A model generated the notes under the pieces. That model saw only the letters and a program-made list of their open reading frames with translations. It made no database searches and was not told where the DNA came from. The position numbers were made by a program, and so were the translations under genes. A stretch of DNA of 64,000 nt, taken from contig JAQYAV010000126.1 in the NCBI GenBank assembly GCA_029338675.1, positions 1-64,000 on the forward strand, written 5' to 3'. Each line of letters starts with the position of its first letter. Position 1 is the first letter of the stretch. The stretch comes from Lachnospiraceae bacterium. GTDB taxonomy: Bacteria; Bacillota; Clostridia; Lachnospirales; Lachnospiraceae. Of this stretch, positions 8,391 to 16,591 are shown one piece after another.

Positions 8391-9752
8391 TTATTTTACA
8401 CCGTATTTTTCGTTCATTGCAGCCTGCTTTGGAGTGTAATCAATTTCTATTTCAATAACAACACCATCGCTAACAATAATGTTATATCCATCTGCCTTTG
8501 AATTAACATCATCTATCTCATAATATTCATGGCTTGCAGAGCTATCTCTATTCACATTATATCCCTCTAATGCCTTTTCCAACTCAGCTACTGGCATACC
8601 CTTATAGATTCCATTAGCAATCTTCATATCTACATCACATAAATATATACTTGATCTAATATTAGTTACAAAACAATTGCTTGCAATAGTTGAATTTGAA
8701 CTATAATTTCTTACATAAACTTTAACTGTCTTATTATCTCTTGTAAGATCAAGTGAGGTAAATCCCTTTCCAGCTACAACAGTATTTTCAGCTCCATCTA
8801 AAACTGTCCATCCATTATTTATCATTTCAGTAAGAGGCATTGGACAAGTATATAAATCACCTGCAAATTCAAATACATAATCATATAAGTTATCAGTAAG
8901 AGCATTTGGTGCCTTATATGCCTTTGTGATTTCAGGAACGCTTCCATCTACCTCACCCTGTGTAAAATCCTCTGGCTTATGTCTATTATCAATCTCAATC
9001 TTTGTAAGAACATTTCCCTTACTTGTCTCGAAATGGAATTCTACAGTACGATAGTTCTCTAAAGTATATTCATATGTAGGATACTCCTCATGCTCATATG
9101 TATCTGTCGGTTCTCCAAAAGCAGCCTTTACATCATCCATATTACTCTGCATTAATGTAATTCCTTTAGCTGTTTTAACTTCTACACCAGAATCCCCAAT
9201 TAAGAAATCATCTACACTAAGTCCATAAACTAAACAATCAGTAAATGGCTTCTCATTAATATCATAGTTGACTAAGTTTAGATAAAATGTTGCTCCCTTA
9301 TAAGTAGCAACTTCAGCAAATGTTACATGATTAGCTGGTAACATATTATTTTTGCTATTATCATACTCAAATCCCATTGCCTGCAAATCACTTAATAATA
9401 TTGGGAACTGAATTACCTGTCCATCTATTGACAACTGAAAATCAAAGAGATTATCTGTCAAAGTATTAGCTGCTGTTTTTCCTGCCGGCTTAGCATCATC
9501 CACCTTTGCTTCTGTTGTTGCTTCTGTTGTTGCCTCTGTTGTTACTTCTGTTGTTGCCTCAGTTGTTACCTCAGTTGTTACCTCTGTTGTTGCCTGACGC
9601 GCCTTTTCAACTTCTCTTTCTCCTTCGCTTTTAACAGTCTCAACAAATTCGCTATTCTTATCTGTTCTAAGCTGAACCTTGTCACTATCACCACATCCAG
9701 CTAATCCTAAACACATGCAAACACTTAATCCTAATAAAAATTTCTTCTTCAT
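8391..9752 (-). CDS. lipoprotein with two copies of an unnamed domain
   Basis: A 453-residue lipoprotein with a signal peptide and lipobox LAGC (Cys about 20). A Thr-Thr-Glu/Thr-Glu-Ala linker (about 54-85) follows, typical of cell-wall-spanning spacers. Two similar domains follow, at about 95-255 and 275-450. Each begins with a Leu-Thr-Asp-Asn-Leu-Tyr/Phe-Asp motif, has a Pro-containing strand, then a Gly-Trp/Gly-Phe step, and ends with an IEIDxxxK strand. The same domain occurs once in the lipoprotein at 40818-41426. I do not recognise a named family. It has a good AAAGGATGAG ribosome binding site. It may be co-transcribed with the sigma/anti-sigma pair downstream, as no terminator separates them. 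Confidence 0.8.
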   Translation of the reverse strand: MKKKFLLGLSVCMCLGLAGCGDSDKVQLRTDKNSEFVETVKSEGEREVEKARQATTEVTTEVTTEATTEVTTEATTEATTEAKVDDAKPAGKTAANTLTDNLFDFQLSIDGQVIQFPILLSDLQAMGFEYDNSKNNMLPANHVTFAEVATYKGATFYLNLVNYDINEKPFTDCLVYGLSVDDFLIGDSGVEVKTAKGITLMQSNMDDVKAAFGEPTDTYEHEEYPTYEYTLENYRTVEFHFETSKGNVLTKIEIDNRHKPEDFTQGEVDGSVPEITKAYKAPNALTDNLYDYVFEFAGDLYTCPMPLTEMINNGWTVLDGAENTVVAGKGFTSLDLTRDNKTVKVYVRNYSSNSTIASNCFVTNIRSSIYLCDVDMKIANGIYKGMPVAELEKALEGYNVNRDSSASHEYYEIDDVNSKADGYNIIVSDGVVIEIEIDYTPKQAAMNEKYGVK

Positions 9753-9814
9753 TTTTTCTCATCCTTTTCTATTTTTCTCTTTATTATCTATGGCTTTTTC
9801 AGCCCCTTATACAA

Positions 9815-9842
9815 AGAAAACCTTCCACCGAAGTGAAAGGTT
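9815..9842 (-). terminator. Rho-independent terminator (ACCTTYCAC/GTGAAAGGT type)
   Basis: A 10-bp stem AACCTTTCAC / GTGGAAGGTT on the minus strand with a four-base loop, followed by TTCTTT. It ends the truncated diguanylate cyclase gene. Nearly the same hairpin recurs at 18365-18388 and 20855-20882. Confidence 0.75.
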
Positions 9843-9886
9843 ACAAAAGATAAAAAATTTTTATTATTTTTTCATTTGCTAATTTA

Positions 9887-10678
9887 TCAAGCATTTTTCT
9901 GCTTTTGTTTTCTTTGTTTTTTGTTCTCATACATTCTCATATCTGCCTTCTGGATACAAGAAATAAGTGTGTCACTTTCATGCTCACCTAAGGCACATAT
10001 TCCAACGCTAGCCTGAATCTCATATGGTAATCCCAGCTTGTTAACTTCATCTAATGCATCATAGAATTCCTTAACAAATTCTTCTTCTCTTGCACCATCC
10101 TCACCGCACAAAAATGCAGTGAATTCATCCCCACCATTTCTAGCACAAAATTCATTATTTCTCATGGTTTTCTTAAGTGCCTCTGCAAGATACATTAAAG
10201 CCTTATCCCCTTCCATGTGTCCGAAGGTATCATTAATATACTTTAATCCATCCATATCTATACTTACTGCATAGCATTTCGCATTACTATTTTTATCAAC
10301 ATGATCCATTTGATCTCTTAATTGCTTATCAAAACCTCGACGATTATATAATCCTGTTAACGAATCTCTCATATATAGGTTACGAATATCTTCTAGGTCA
10401 GCTAATTTCTTCTGCATTGCTGCATTCTCAAAGGCATTAGCCAAATTCATAATACTTCCCTGAGTAAACACATCAAACCAATCATTTTCTTCTATAGTTG
10501 CTGCCAGATAACCATAGACTCTATTCTTAAAGTGTATTATAAACACCATATAATTATTACAACAGTCAGTATTAGTAATCTCTGGTGGTAATAAATTTTT
10601 TCTATCAAAAGGAATGCTCACCTTATACTCATACATTTCGTTACAATGAAAAAGAATTAAAAACGAAAAAGATGCCAA
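9887..10678 (-). CDS. diguanylate cyclase (GGDEF), N-terminally truncated
   Basis: The C-terminal ~165 residues are a complete GGDEF domain (DSLTGLYNRRGF, then RNGGDEF), the enzyme core that makes cyclic di-GMP from two GTP. The inhibitory-site position five residues upstream reads Arg-Asn-Asn-Glu instead of RxxD, so product inhibition may be weak. The first ~100 residues look like the tail of a longer sensory domain (FDRKNLLPPE). Upstream, the reading frame runs straight into the terminator 10660-10710 and a stop codon. The first candidate start is a TTG inside that terminator; the next is an ATG at 10636 with no ribosome binding site. I read it as the remnant of a larger sensor cyclase, possibly silent. 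Confidence 0.65.
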   Translation of the reverse strand: MASFSFLILFHCNEMYEYKVSIPFDRKNLLPPEITNTDCCNNYMVFIIHFKNRVYGYLAATIEENDWFDVFTQGSIMNLANAFENAAMQKKLADLEDIRNLYMRDSLTGLYNRRGFDKQLRDQMDHVDKNSNAKCYAVSIDMDGLKYINDTFGHMEGDKALMYLAEALKKTMRNNEFCARNGGDEFTAFLCGEDGAREEEFVKEFYDALDEVNKLGLPYEIQASVGICALGEHESDTLISCIQKADMRMYENKKQRKQKQKNA

Positions 10679-10710
10679 ACACTATGAATATTTTCACAGC
10701 GCCTGGCATC
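10660..10710 (-). terminator. Rho-independent terminator of the WG-repeat operon
   Basis: On the minus-strand RNA a 16-bp stem forms between 10695-10710 and 10671-10686, all positions pairing if G-U is allowed, with an 8-base AT loop and a downstream TTTTTCGTTTTT. As the wobble pairs are valid only on this strand, it terminates minus-strand transcription after the gene ending at 10808. Confidence 0.85.
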
Positions 10711-10807
10711 TTTATAATAGAAATATTATTCAATTATTTTAATGTGTTTCTATGTAATAACAATTTTCATTTAGCTTTACTAAAAATTCATTTAGACAAC
10801 TATATTC

Positions 10808-11323
10808 TCATTCTTTAACTTCTCTATCATGTTCCGCCCAATAATGATCTGTAACTATCCAATTATTATTCTCTTTTCTGATAGTACAGTGTATTATACC
10901 TTTTTCATCAACTTCCACTACCTCTCCAGTATACCACTTTTTATGTGTTTTCATTTTGACGTCATACCATATTTCACCTTTATTATCCTCTATTTCTGCA
11001 GTAATAAATTTCACCTTCATGTCCTGATCCAACACATGATCATCAATAAAATAATAAAAATCATTAAGGGAACCCATTTTCTCTATCCAAGAAGCATCCT
11101 CCTTTTTCCCTGAATAGTCAGCAATCTTCTGAAATTCTTCTTTAAATTCTTCCCCAATCTTTTTCTCTTCTTTTGAACAAGTTTTGAGACTTATTTTAAC
11201 ACGTGTTTCATAATCCAATACATATATCCAATAAAGCTTACTAACCAAAATACAAGCTATCATCGTTAATATAGCTGTTATCAATATTCTTTTTATTAAT
11301 CTTCTTTTCATTGTTTCATCCAT
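10808..11323 (-). CDS. single-pass membrane protein, unknown function (small paralogue family)
   Basis: A 171-residue protein with a short basic N-terminus, one membrane segment (about 13-33) and an extracytoplasmic domain of about 135 residues. It ends with a Trp-Ile-Val-Thr-Asp strand and a charged tail. The central KEEKKIGEEF segment and the late NNNWIVTD segment match AEREVGEEL and NGQWVITD of the neighbour at 11358-11882, and ERKIGKEL and GVWKIVG of 20924-21382, so the three form a small paralogous family. It is the last gene of the cluster, 34 bp behind its neighbour, with GAGGA as ribosome binding site. No known domain recognised. Confidence 0.7.
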   Translation of the reverse strand: MDETMKRRLIKRILITAILTMIACILVSKLYWIYVLDYETRVKISLKTCSKEEKKIGEEFKEEFQKIADYSGKKEDASWIEKMGSLNDFYYFIDDHVLDQDMKVKFITAEIEDNKGEIWYDVKMKTHKKWYTGEVVEVDEKGIIHCTIRKENNNWIVTDHYWAEHDREVKE

Positions 11324-11357
11324 TTATTTTGTCCTCATAATATAATACTAACAGCAG

Positions 11358-11882
11358 TTACGGCATGCATTTTGTATCGGTGATTACCCATTGTCCATTT
11401 TGCAATTCTATCATAAAGGCCATAGAATCAAAGCTATGTCCAGATTTTCTTGATAGGTTTTCTTTATCAAATTCACGCTCACTATGTAATACCCATACAA
11501 CGCCTTTATTACCGTCTATTTTACAGGTCGAAAATTCTAATCCTAAATAATATCCTTCATTTCTTCTATTACCTGGGTGATTATTTAACTCTCCTAACCT
11601 ATCGTCAGTCCTATTTTCCATAAAGCAGGTCTCTGCCAGTTCAACTAATTCCTCACCAACCTCACGCTCAGCTTTACTAGGCTTATGGCTACTTGCTTCC
11701 ATGGCTTCCTCACCATAAAATGAAGTTAGTTCATTTACATAGTTCTGCCAATCATGATCCATAAAAACATCATCAATTATAAACTCAATTAAACGTGCTC
11801 CTAGTATATATATAATAACTGTCACAATAATTGTTAATAAAACCGCTATTCTACTTATTCGTTTAAATTTCTTCTCATCCAT
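11358..11882 (-). CDS. single-pass membrane protein, unknown function (small paralogue family)
   Basis: A 174-residue protein with a basic head, a membrane segment at about 11-32 and an extracytoplasmic domain. Its features are AEREVGEELVELAETCF, a Cys in FSTCKIDGNKGVVW, and a final NGQWVITD strand. The segment after the Cys matches FLSCKIKGDEGHLW in the protein at 20924-21382, which shows common descent. The fold is probably a small alpha/beta domain (inference). Spacing of 26 bp from the upstream gene and 34 bp to the downstream gene fits one transcript. The ribosome binding site is weak. Function unknown. Confidence 0.7.
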   Translation of the reverse strand: MDEKKFKRISRIAVLLTIIVTVIIYILGARLIEFIIDDVFMDHDWQNYVNELTSFYGEEAMEASSHKPSKAEREVGEELVELAETCFMENRTDDRLGELNNHPGNRRNEGYYLGLEFSTCKIDGNKGVVWVLHSEREFDKENLSRKSGHSFDSMAFMIELQNGQWVITDTKCMP

Positions 11883-11908
11883 AATATTTACTATCCATTC
11901 TGCATAAT

Positions 11909-12394
11909 CTATAATCCCTTTGGTATAAAAAAGTCTCTAAGCCCATTATAAGGACGACTCCATGTAATATGGAAATAACAATATTTATCAGTATCTTTTA
12001 TTAATTGATACTCTGGCAAATGCAAATATTCATCATATGCATATGAGCATTTGTGTTCACGAACATTACTCTCTTTATCTGGCTCTGCAAAATAATCAAC
12101 CTCAATTTCCCCAGAATAACCTGGTTCATGAAAAATACCAGTTTCAATTTCAGAAGCCTTGTCGTTAGGTACTCTAATGACCATCTCTGCATTTGTTCTA
12201 TCACCGCAGCTACACAAGAAAGACATTACTTTTGGCTCAAGAACAATTTCAGAATACTCAGTTACTTTATATTTCTTCAACTTATTCTTTAGTCGGGCTG
12301 TTTCGAACCATGGTACAACAATACAAAACACTACCGCCACAGCTAATATAATAAGAAAAAATATTAATTTAATTTTTCTTTTCTCATTCCTCAT
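11909..12394 (-). CDS. single-pass membrane protein, unknown function
   Basis: A 161-residue protein with a basic start, a hydrophobic segment (about 9-29) and an extracytoplasmic domain with a Cys-Ser-Cys-Gly (about 59-62) and a further pair of Cys residues (about 115 and 138). It starts inside the end of the WG-repeat gene 12384-13505 (11-bp overlap), so translation is probably coupled. It shows no WG-type repeats and no clear similarity to the other small proteins in the cluster. I do not recognise a family. Its position inside the operon suggests it works with the WG-repeat membrane proteins. Confidence 0.65.
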   Translation of the reverse strand: MRNEKRKIKLIFFLIILAVAVVFCIVVPWFETARLKNKLKKYKVTEYSEIVLEPKVMSFLCSCGDRTNAEMVIRVPNDKASEIETGIFHEPGYSGEIEVDYFAEPDKESNVREHKCSYAYDEYLHLPEYQLIKDTDKYCYFHITWSRPYNGLRDFFIPKGL

Positions 12395-13505
12395 TTCCTT
12401 TTACCTCACTTCTTGGAACAACTGTTTCAAGTTCATCATCTAAATATTCTACCTCGTAATTTTCTGTATCATTTTCATCTGAATAATATCTGACTTCTAT
12501 TTTACATTGACCTCTTCTAATCTTCACATCTTCGAATTTTCCGTCCTTAAGATCTCTTACCTTAAGCAATTTATTATTTTTATCTAAAATAAGAAAAATC
12601 TCATTACCTGCCTCCTCACGAACAGCTAAAAATTTATTATCATCAAGAGCTTCCACATGCTTATATATAGGTTCAATAACAATATCACCGTTAACGTCAA
12701 TAACTCCCTCTGTTCCTTCGCCTTCAAGAAGAAAATAGTCATAAGTTCTTATCATAAACTGCAAGCTATGAGGTCCTTGATATTTTAAAGATAAATCATC
12801 ACTAAGAATAAAACCTTCTCCATCACAGTTAATAATTCCACCTGCATACTTTTCAAATTCTACACCATCAACAAATACTCTATCTACCTCTCCATCAAGC
12901 TTGATAAAACAATTTGCTAATCTTTCATAAAAACTTATTGTATAATCCTTCTTTACTGTATTAACATCAAACGAAAGCCTTAATGTTTTTCCATTGTATT
13001 CTTTTTCAACAGCCTTTACTTTCTTTAATGCCCCATCCTCAAAGCCTACTCTATATACCAGTACTAAATATTTTTCTCCCTTATGCTCTATAATGGTATA
13101 CTGGTTTTCGTCACTAAATATATTCACTATATTTTTAAAGTCATCACTATCATCCATCTCACTGTATGTTAAAATTTTTTTTGGATAACCGCTTATTTTA
13201 AGTTCCATATATGGCAATAAATCATATACTGTCTTAGCATTAGCAAATGTTTCTTCTTTCTTTTGTTCTGCAACTTCCGCTTTATTTTTAGCAAATTCGT
13301 CTATCCACTTTATATGTATAACCCCAGCTTTAATTACAAGTGTAAGTATTACAAGCAAAACAACTACCGCTACAAAAACAATTCTTATTCCTTTTAATTT
13401 TTTCTTTCTCTTATCCTTTTTTAAACTATCCTGCTCATCTAACTCTTTATCTAACTCTTTGTCCCGTTCCTCTTCTAACGCTTTATCTTTTCTTCTTGAA
13501 AACAT
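12384..13505 (-). CDS. WG-repeat-like membrane-anchored protein (long type)
   Basis: About 373 residues from the ATG at 13505, which has GGAGG five bases upstream. It has a Lys/Glu-rich cytoplasmic head, a membrane segment (about 41-60), then the family hallmark GVIHIKW and an Asn-Ala-Lys-Thr-Val-Tyr-Asp-Leu-Leu-Pro-Tyr helix. The middle ~110 residues are the extra domain seen in the long-type members (KYLVLVYRVGF, CFIKLDG, VFVDGVEFEKY). A divergent WG-like repeat follows (EGVIDVNGDIVIEPIYKHV). It is the most diverged long-type member. WG repeats are beta-rich repeats in surface and effector proteins; the ligand is unknown. It lies fifth in an eight-gene operon. Confidence 0.72.
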   Translation of the reverse strand: MFSRRKDKALEEERDKELDKELDEQDSLKKDKRKKKLKGIRIVFVAVVVLLVILTLVIKAGVIHIKWIDEFAKNKAEVAEQKKEETFANAKTVYDLLPYMELKISGYPKKILTYSEMDDSDDFKNIVNIFSDENQYTIIEHKGEKYLVLVYRVGFEDGALKKVKAVEKEYNGKTLRLSFDVNTVKKDYTISFYERLANCFIKLDGEVDRVFVDGVEFEKYAGGIINCDGEGFILSDDLSLKYQGPHSLQFMIRTYDYFLLEGEGTEGVIDVNGDIVIEPIYKHVEALDDNKFLAVREEAGNEIFLILDKNNKLLKVRDLKDGKFEDVKIRRGQCKIEVRYYSDENDTENYEVEYLDDELETVVPRSEVKGNEE

Positions 13506-13527
13506 TTTATCCTCCAAATAATTTACT

Positions 13528-14421
13528 CTAATCCGACTCTATAGCTTTAAAATACCATAACTGTCTTCCGTCACCATCAAATCTAGCAAGCTCATTATCC
13601 TTTATAACCTCGTAATAGCCTTCTCCCTTATCAGCTAAATCATATTTAACGTTAATCTCATCATATTCTGGATTCATAACCGTATCAAAGTTCATATTAA
13701 GTATTCCTACATAATATTTATCTCCATCCTTGCTGCTTATCTTTAATCTGTTGGCTCCATCAAGATAGAAAATACCTTCTATATTACCATATCCTATATC
13801 ACGTTTACGAAGCACATCCTTGTTCCCATTAACCAACTTTAAAACGGTATTCCCTGTCTCTTTGTCAACTTCTGCAACTATGTATCTATCATTTTCTAAA
13901 ATTTCTATCCCTAAGTATTCTGGTTCAAATATAAAGTTCATATTAGAATCTAATAATCCAATCTCATTTTTTCTCTTAACTTTATAGAACTTCTTTCCAT
14001 CTCCATCATTAAAATAATCATATGCCGCTATCTCTTCTATCTCATCGTAGATAACTGGAAGCTTTACATTTAGTTCCTTATCTATGTACCCAAACCTGCC
14101 ATCTATTTCAATAATTTTACCAGCGTAGCTTGACTTATCTCCATCTATGTACGAAGCCAAATCATTAATATCCTGTGCATTTGCTATAGCCTCTTTTCTT
14201 TTCTCAGCCTTTTTATCCTTATAGTCTGCATACCACTTGAAATATATAATTCCAGAAGTTGCCAAATAACTAGTTATTAAAATAAACACTATAAGAAATG
14301 CTGTTGTTATAATAATCCTCTTCTTCAACCTATCTTTTTTAATTTGCTTTTGTAGTTCATCTGCCACTTGATCTTTATCTTCTATCTGATTTTTATCTTC
14401 TATCTGATTTTTATCTTCCAT
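13528..14421 (-). CDS. WG-repeat-like membrane-anchored protein (short type)
   Basis: A 297-residue protein whose N-terminus begins with three imperfect copies of Ile-Glu-Asp-Lys-Asn-Gln, then a basic stretch, a membrane segment (about 36-57) and the hallmark IIYFKW. The extracytoplasmic domain contains two consecutive WG-like repeats, GRFGYIDKELNVKLPVIYDE and NEIGLLDSNMNFIFEPEY. A later repeat, YYVGILNMNFDTVMNPEYDE, is followed by a closing GYYEVIKD strand. It lacks the ~110-residue insert of the long type. The ribosome binding site is GGAGG at 14430-14434. Its gap to the upstream gene is 71 bp. Function unknown; extracellular ligand or partner binding is the likely role (inference). Confidence 0.75.
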   Translation of the reverse strand: MEDKNQIEDKNQIEDKDQVADELQKQIKKDRLKKRIIITTAFLIVFILITSYLATSGIIYFKWYADYKDKKAEKRKEAIANAQDINDLASYIDGDKSSYAGKIIEIDGRFGYIDKELNVKLPVIYDEIEEIAAYDYFNDGDGKKFYKVKRKNEIGLLDSNMNFIFEPEYLGIEILENDRYIVAEVDKETGNTVLKLVNGNKDVLRKRDIGYGNIEGIFYLDGANRLKISSKDGDKYYVGILNMNFDTVMNPEYDEINVKYDLADKGEGYYEVIKDNELARFDGDGRQLWYFKAIESD

Positions 14422-14492
14422 GTATGTTTCCTCCGCATTAACTTATTTATTAACCAGATTCTATATTTAAAATAATTAGTCTATCAATATTG

Positions 14493-15404
14493 TTACTCCT
14501 CTATATCACTAAAAAAGCCTGTCTGATTTCCATTTATATCAAAATTTGCATACTGATTATCCTTTATAACCTCATAATATTCATATGCGCTTCTAAACTG
14601 ATAAACGCACAATTTTATATCATCATACTTTGCTGGAATAACTGGTTCTAAGTTCATATTAAGGATTCCTGTGTAGATATCTTTACCCTCTCTACATCGT
14701 ATCTTTATGACATGATCATCCCCAAATACATAACAACCATCACAGTATCCATCTCCAATATTACTTTCACATATAATCTCTTTGTTATTATTTACTATCT
14801 TTAAAATAGTCTCATCTGTAGCATCATCTATTTCCCCAACCAAATAGCGGTCATTTTCTATAACCTCAATTTGCATATATTTAGGTTCAAACACTACATT
14901 TGTTTCAGAGTCCAACAAACCTATTCCCTCAGAGCCTTTAATCTTATAAAAGAGTTCTTCTTTTTCCTCTCCTAAATTATTAACTCTGGCAATCTCAATT
15001 TCATCATAAATCACTGGAATTTTAACGTTAAGCTGCTCATCTATATATCCAACCTTATCATCTATCCTAATAATTTCATTTGCATACTTTTTAGACAAAT
15101 ACTCCTTGCTCTTTTTTTTACCATTTTCTATGTAAGGCAATAAATCATATATATCCTTTGCCTCAGTAATTGCTATCTCTCTCTTCTTATTTTGATGATC
15201 CTCAAGCCACTTAATATGTATAACTCCTGATGTTAATGCTTTAACTAAAATAAGTGCAAAAATTGCAACTATTGAAGCAATAGTAAGCCTTCTTCTTTTT
15301 ATCCTTTGCTTCTTTAATTTTTCCAATATATCTTCAACAACTGTATCCTTATTATCATCTTCATTTTTACTTATTGTATCCTGTGTATCATTTTCAAAAG
15401 CCAT
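14493..15404 (-). CDS. WG-repeat-like membrane-anchored protein (short type)
   Basis: About 303 residues. I prefer the ATG at 15404 to the one at 15413: the duplicate gene at 18432-19364 keeps AAAGGGATGG upstream but has a stop codon after the first ATG, so only the second can be used there. The architecture is an acidic head, basic stretch, membrane segment (about 41-59), GVIHIKW, a DIYDLLPYIE helix, WG-like repeats (DKVGYIDEQLNVKIPVIYDE, GIGLLDSETNVVFEPKY, YTGILNMNLEPVIPAKYDD), and a closing YYEVIKD strand. ILKIVNNNKEIICESNIG is identical in its duplicate. It is part of the eight-gene operon. Confidence 0.76.
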   Translation of the reverse strand: MAFENDTQDTISKNEDDNKDTVVEDILEKLKKQRIKRRRLTIASIVAIFALILVKALTSGVIHIKWLEDHQNKKREIAITEAKDIYDLLPYIENGKKKSKEYLSKKYANEIIRIDDKVGYIDEQLNVKIPVIYDEIEIARVNNLGEEKEELFYKIKGSEGIGLLDSETNVVFEPKYMQIEVIENDRYLVGEIDDATDETILKIVNNNKEIICESNIGDGYCDGCYVFGDDHVIKIRCREGKDIYTGILNMNLEPVIPAKYDDIKLCVYQFRSAYEYYEVIKDNQYANFDINGNQTGFFSDIEE

Positions 15405-15454
15405 TTTAACCATCCCTTTATACTAAAAATCCACCACAAATTTATTTTTCAGAT

Positions 15455-16579
15455 TTATTCATCTATCTGTATATTGTCATACATTACCATTTTACTTTTA
15501 TTAATAACCTCATAGTATCCTGACACCTGAGGTTCTGTATAAATAACCCTAATATCCTCATAGCTCGGCTCAATAATAAATTCCCAATCATCCCCTAACA
15601 AACCTGTGTAATATATTCCATTTTTCTTACATTTAACTTTAAAATTCGCTTGGTTATTAATTTCAAAAATCTCATCCACGTACCCGTCACCAAGATTATA
15701 GCTACTCAAAATCTCATTATGTCTATTATATATATTAATAGTTATATCCCCAGAGACTTCATCCTCTTCCTCAACCATATATAATCCATTTTTTAAAGCT
15801 GCTGTATCAAAATATTTTGCTTCAAAAACAAAATCCTTATCTGTATTTAATAAACCTACTCCGCCTTCACCCTTTATCTTATAAAAATCATCCCCTGCTT
15901 CCATCCATTCCACATCATCATAAATTACAGGAATCTTCACATTTAAATTTTTATCAACATATCCAACTTTGCCGTCTATCTCAACAAAATCCCCCTCAAA
16001 TTCACTATACTCGTCTTCACCTATAAATAACTGGTTAAAATCCTGATCTAGCTTAATAAACAATTTCGCCCCAGTATCACCATATGGTCTACTATAAAAT
16101 TTATTGTCTACTTCTAATGTAAGGGTTAATTTATCTCCTGAATATTCCTGCTTAACACTATTTATCTTATTTGGAACCTCTTGATAATGTTCACTATTAT
16201 AAACTAAAGCTAAATAACGTTCTCCTTCATAAGTAAATATTGCATAATGTTGATTATAACGCATAACCTCAAATACATTCGCAAGTTTCTTATAATCCTT
16301 TATATCACTGTACCAACACCCTTTATCCAATCTTCTTTCAGACTCAATATATGGCAATAAATCAAATACATCCTTAGCCTCAGCAATGGCAATCTTTTTT
16401 TCTTCTGCCTTTTTATCAAGATAATTGTCATACCATTTCACATGTACAACTCCTGATAGTACCAATAATACTCCAGCTGCAATTAATACAAATGCTAATA
16501 TACCTATTTTAAAAAATCTCTTTGCCGTTTTGATACTTTTATTACTTATATCTATTTTATCTTTTTTATTTGCTCCCAT
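15455..16579 (-). CDS. WG-repeat-like membrane-anchored protein (long type)
   Basis: A 374-residue protein with a basic head, membrane segment (about 24-42), hallmark GVVHVKWYDNYLDKKAEEKK and a DVFDLLPYIE helix. The long-type middle domain follows (IFTYEGERYLALVY, KLFIKLDQDF), then WG-like repeats (GKVGYVDKNLNVKIPVIYDD, GVGLLNTDKDFVFEAKY, YYTGLLGDDWEFIIEPSYED). It is the twin of 19422-20540 (shared KWYDNYLDKK, IFTYEGERYLA and GDGYVDEI), and the pair marks a block duplication. The ribosome binding site is GAGGTAA. It starts 12 bp after the 396-residue gene ends, consistent with co-transcription. Function unknown. Confidence 0.76.
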   Translation of the reverse strand: MGANKKDKIDISNKSIKTAKRFFKIGILAFVLIAAGVLLVLSGVVHVKWYDNYLDKKAEEKKIAIAEAKDVFDLLPYIESERRLDKGCWYSDIKDYKKLANVFEVMRYNQHYAIFTYEGERYLALVYNSEHYQEVPNKINSVKQEYSGDKLTLTLEVDNKFYSRPYGDTGAKLFIKLDQDFNQLFIGEDEYSEFEGDFVEIDGKVGYVDKNLNVKIPVIYDDVEWMEAGDDFYKIKGEGGVGLLNTDKDFVFEAKYFDTAALKNGLYMVEEEDEVSGDITINIYNRHNEILSSYNLGDGYVDEIFEINNQANFKVKCKKNGIYYTGLLGDDWEFIIEPSYEDIRVIYTEPQVSGYYEVINKSKMVMYDNIQIDE

Positions 16580-16591
16580 ATATTACCTCAA

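Noticed and set aside
9480-9600. tandem DNA repeat in the lipoprotein gene
   Set aside because: The repeats encode a Thr-Glu/Thr-Glu-Ala linker common in surface lipoproteins, so they are explained by the protein.
12001-12292. alternate open frames on both strands inside the gene 11909-12394
   Set aside because: They overlap a better supported gene and lack start signals.
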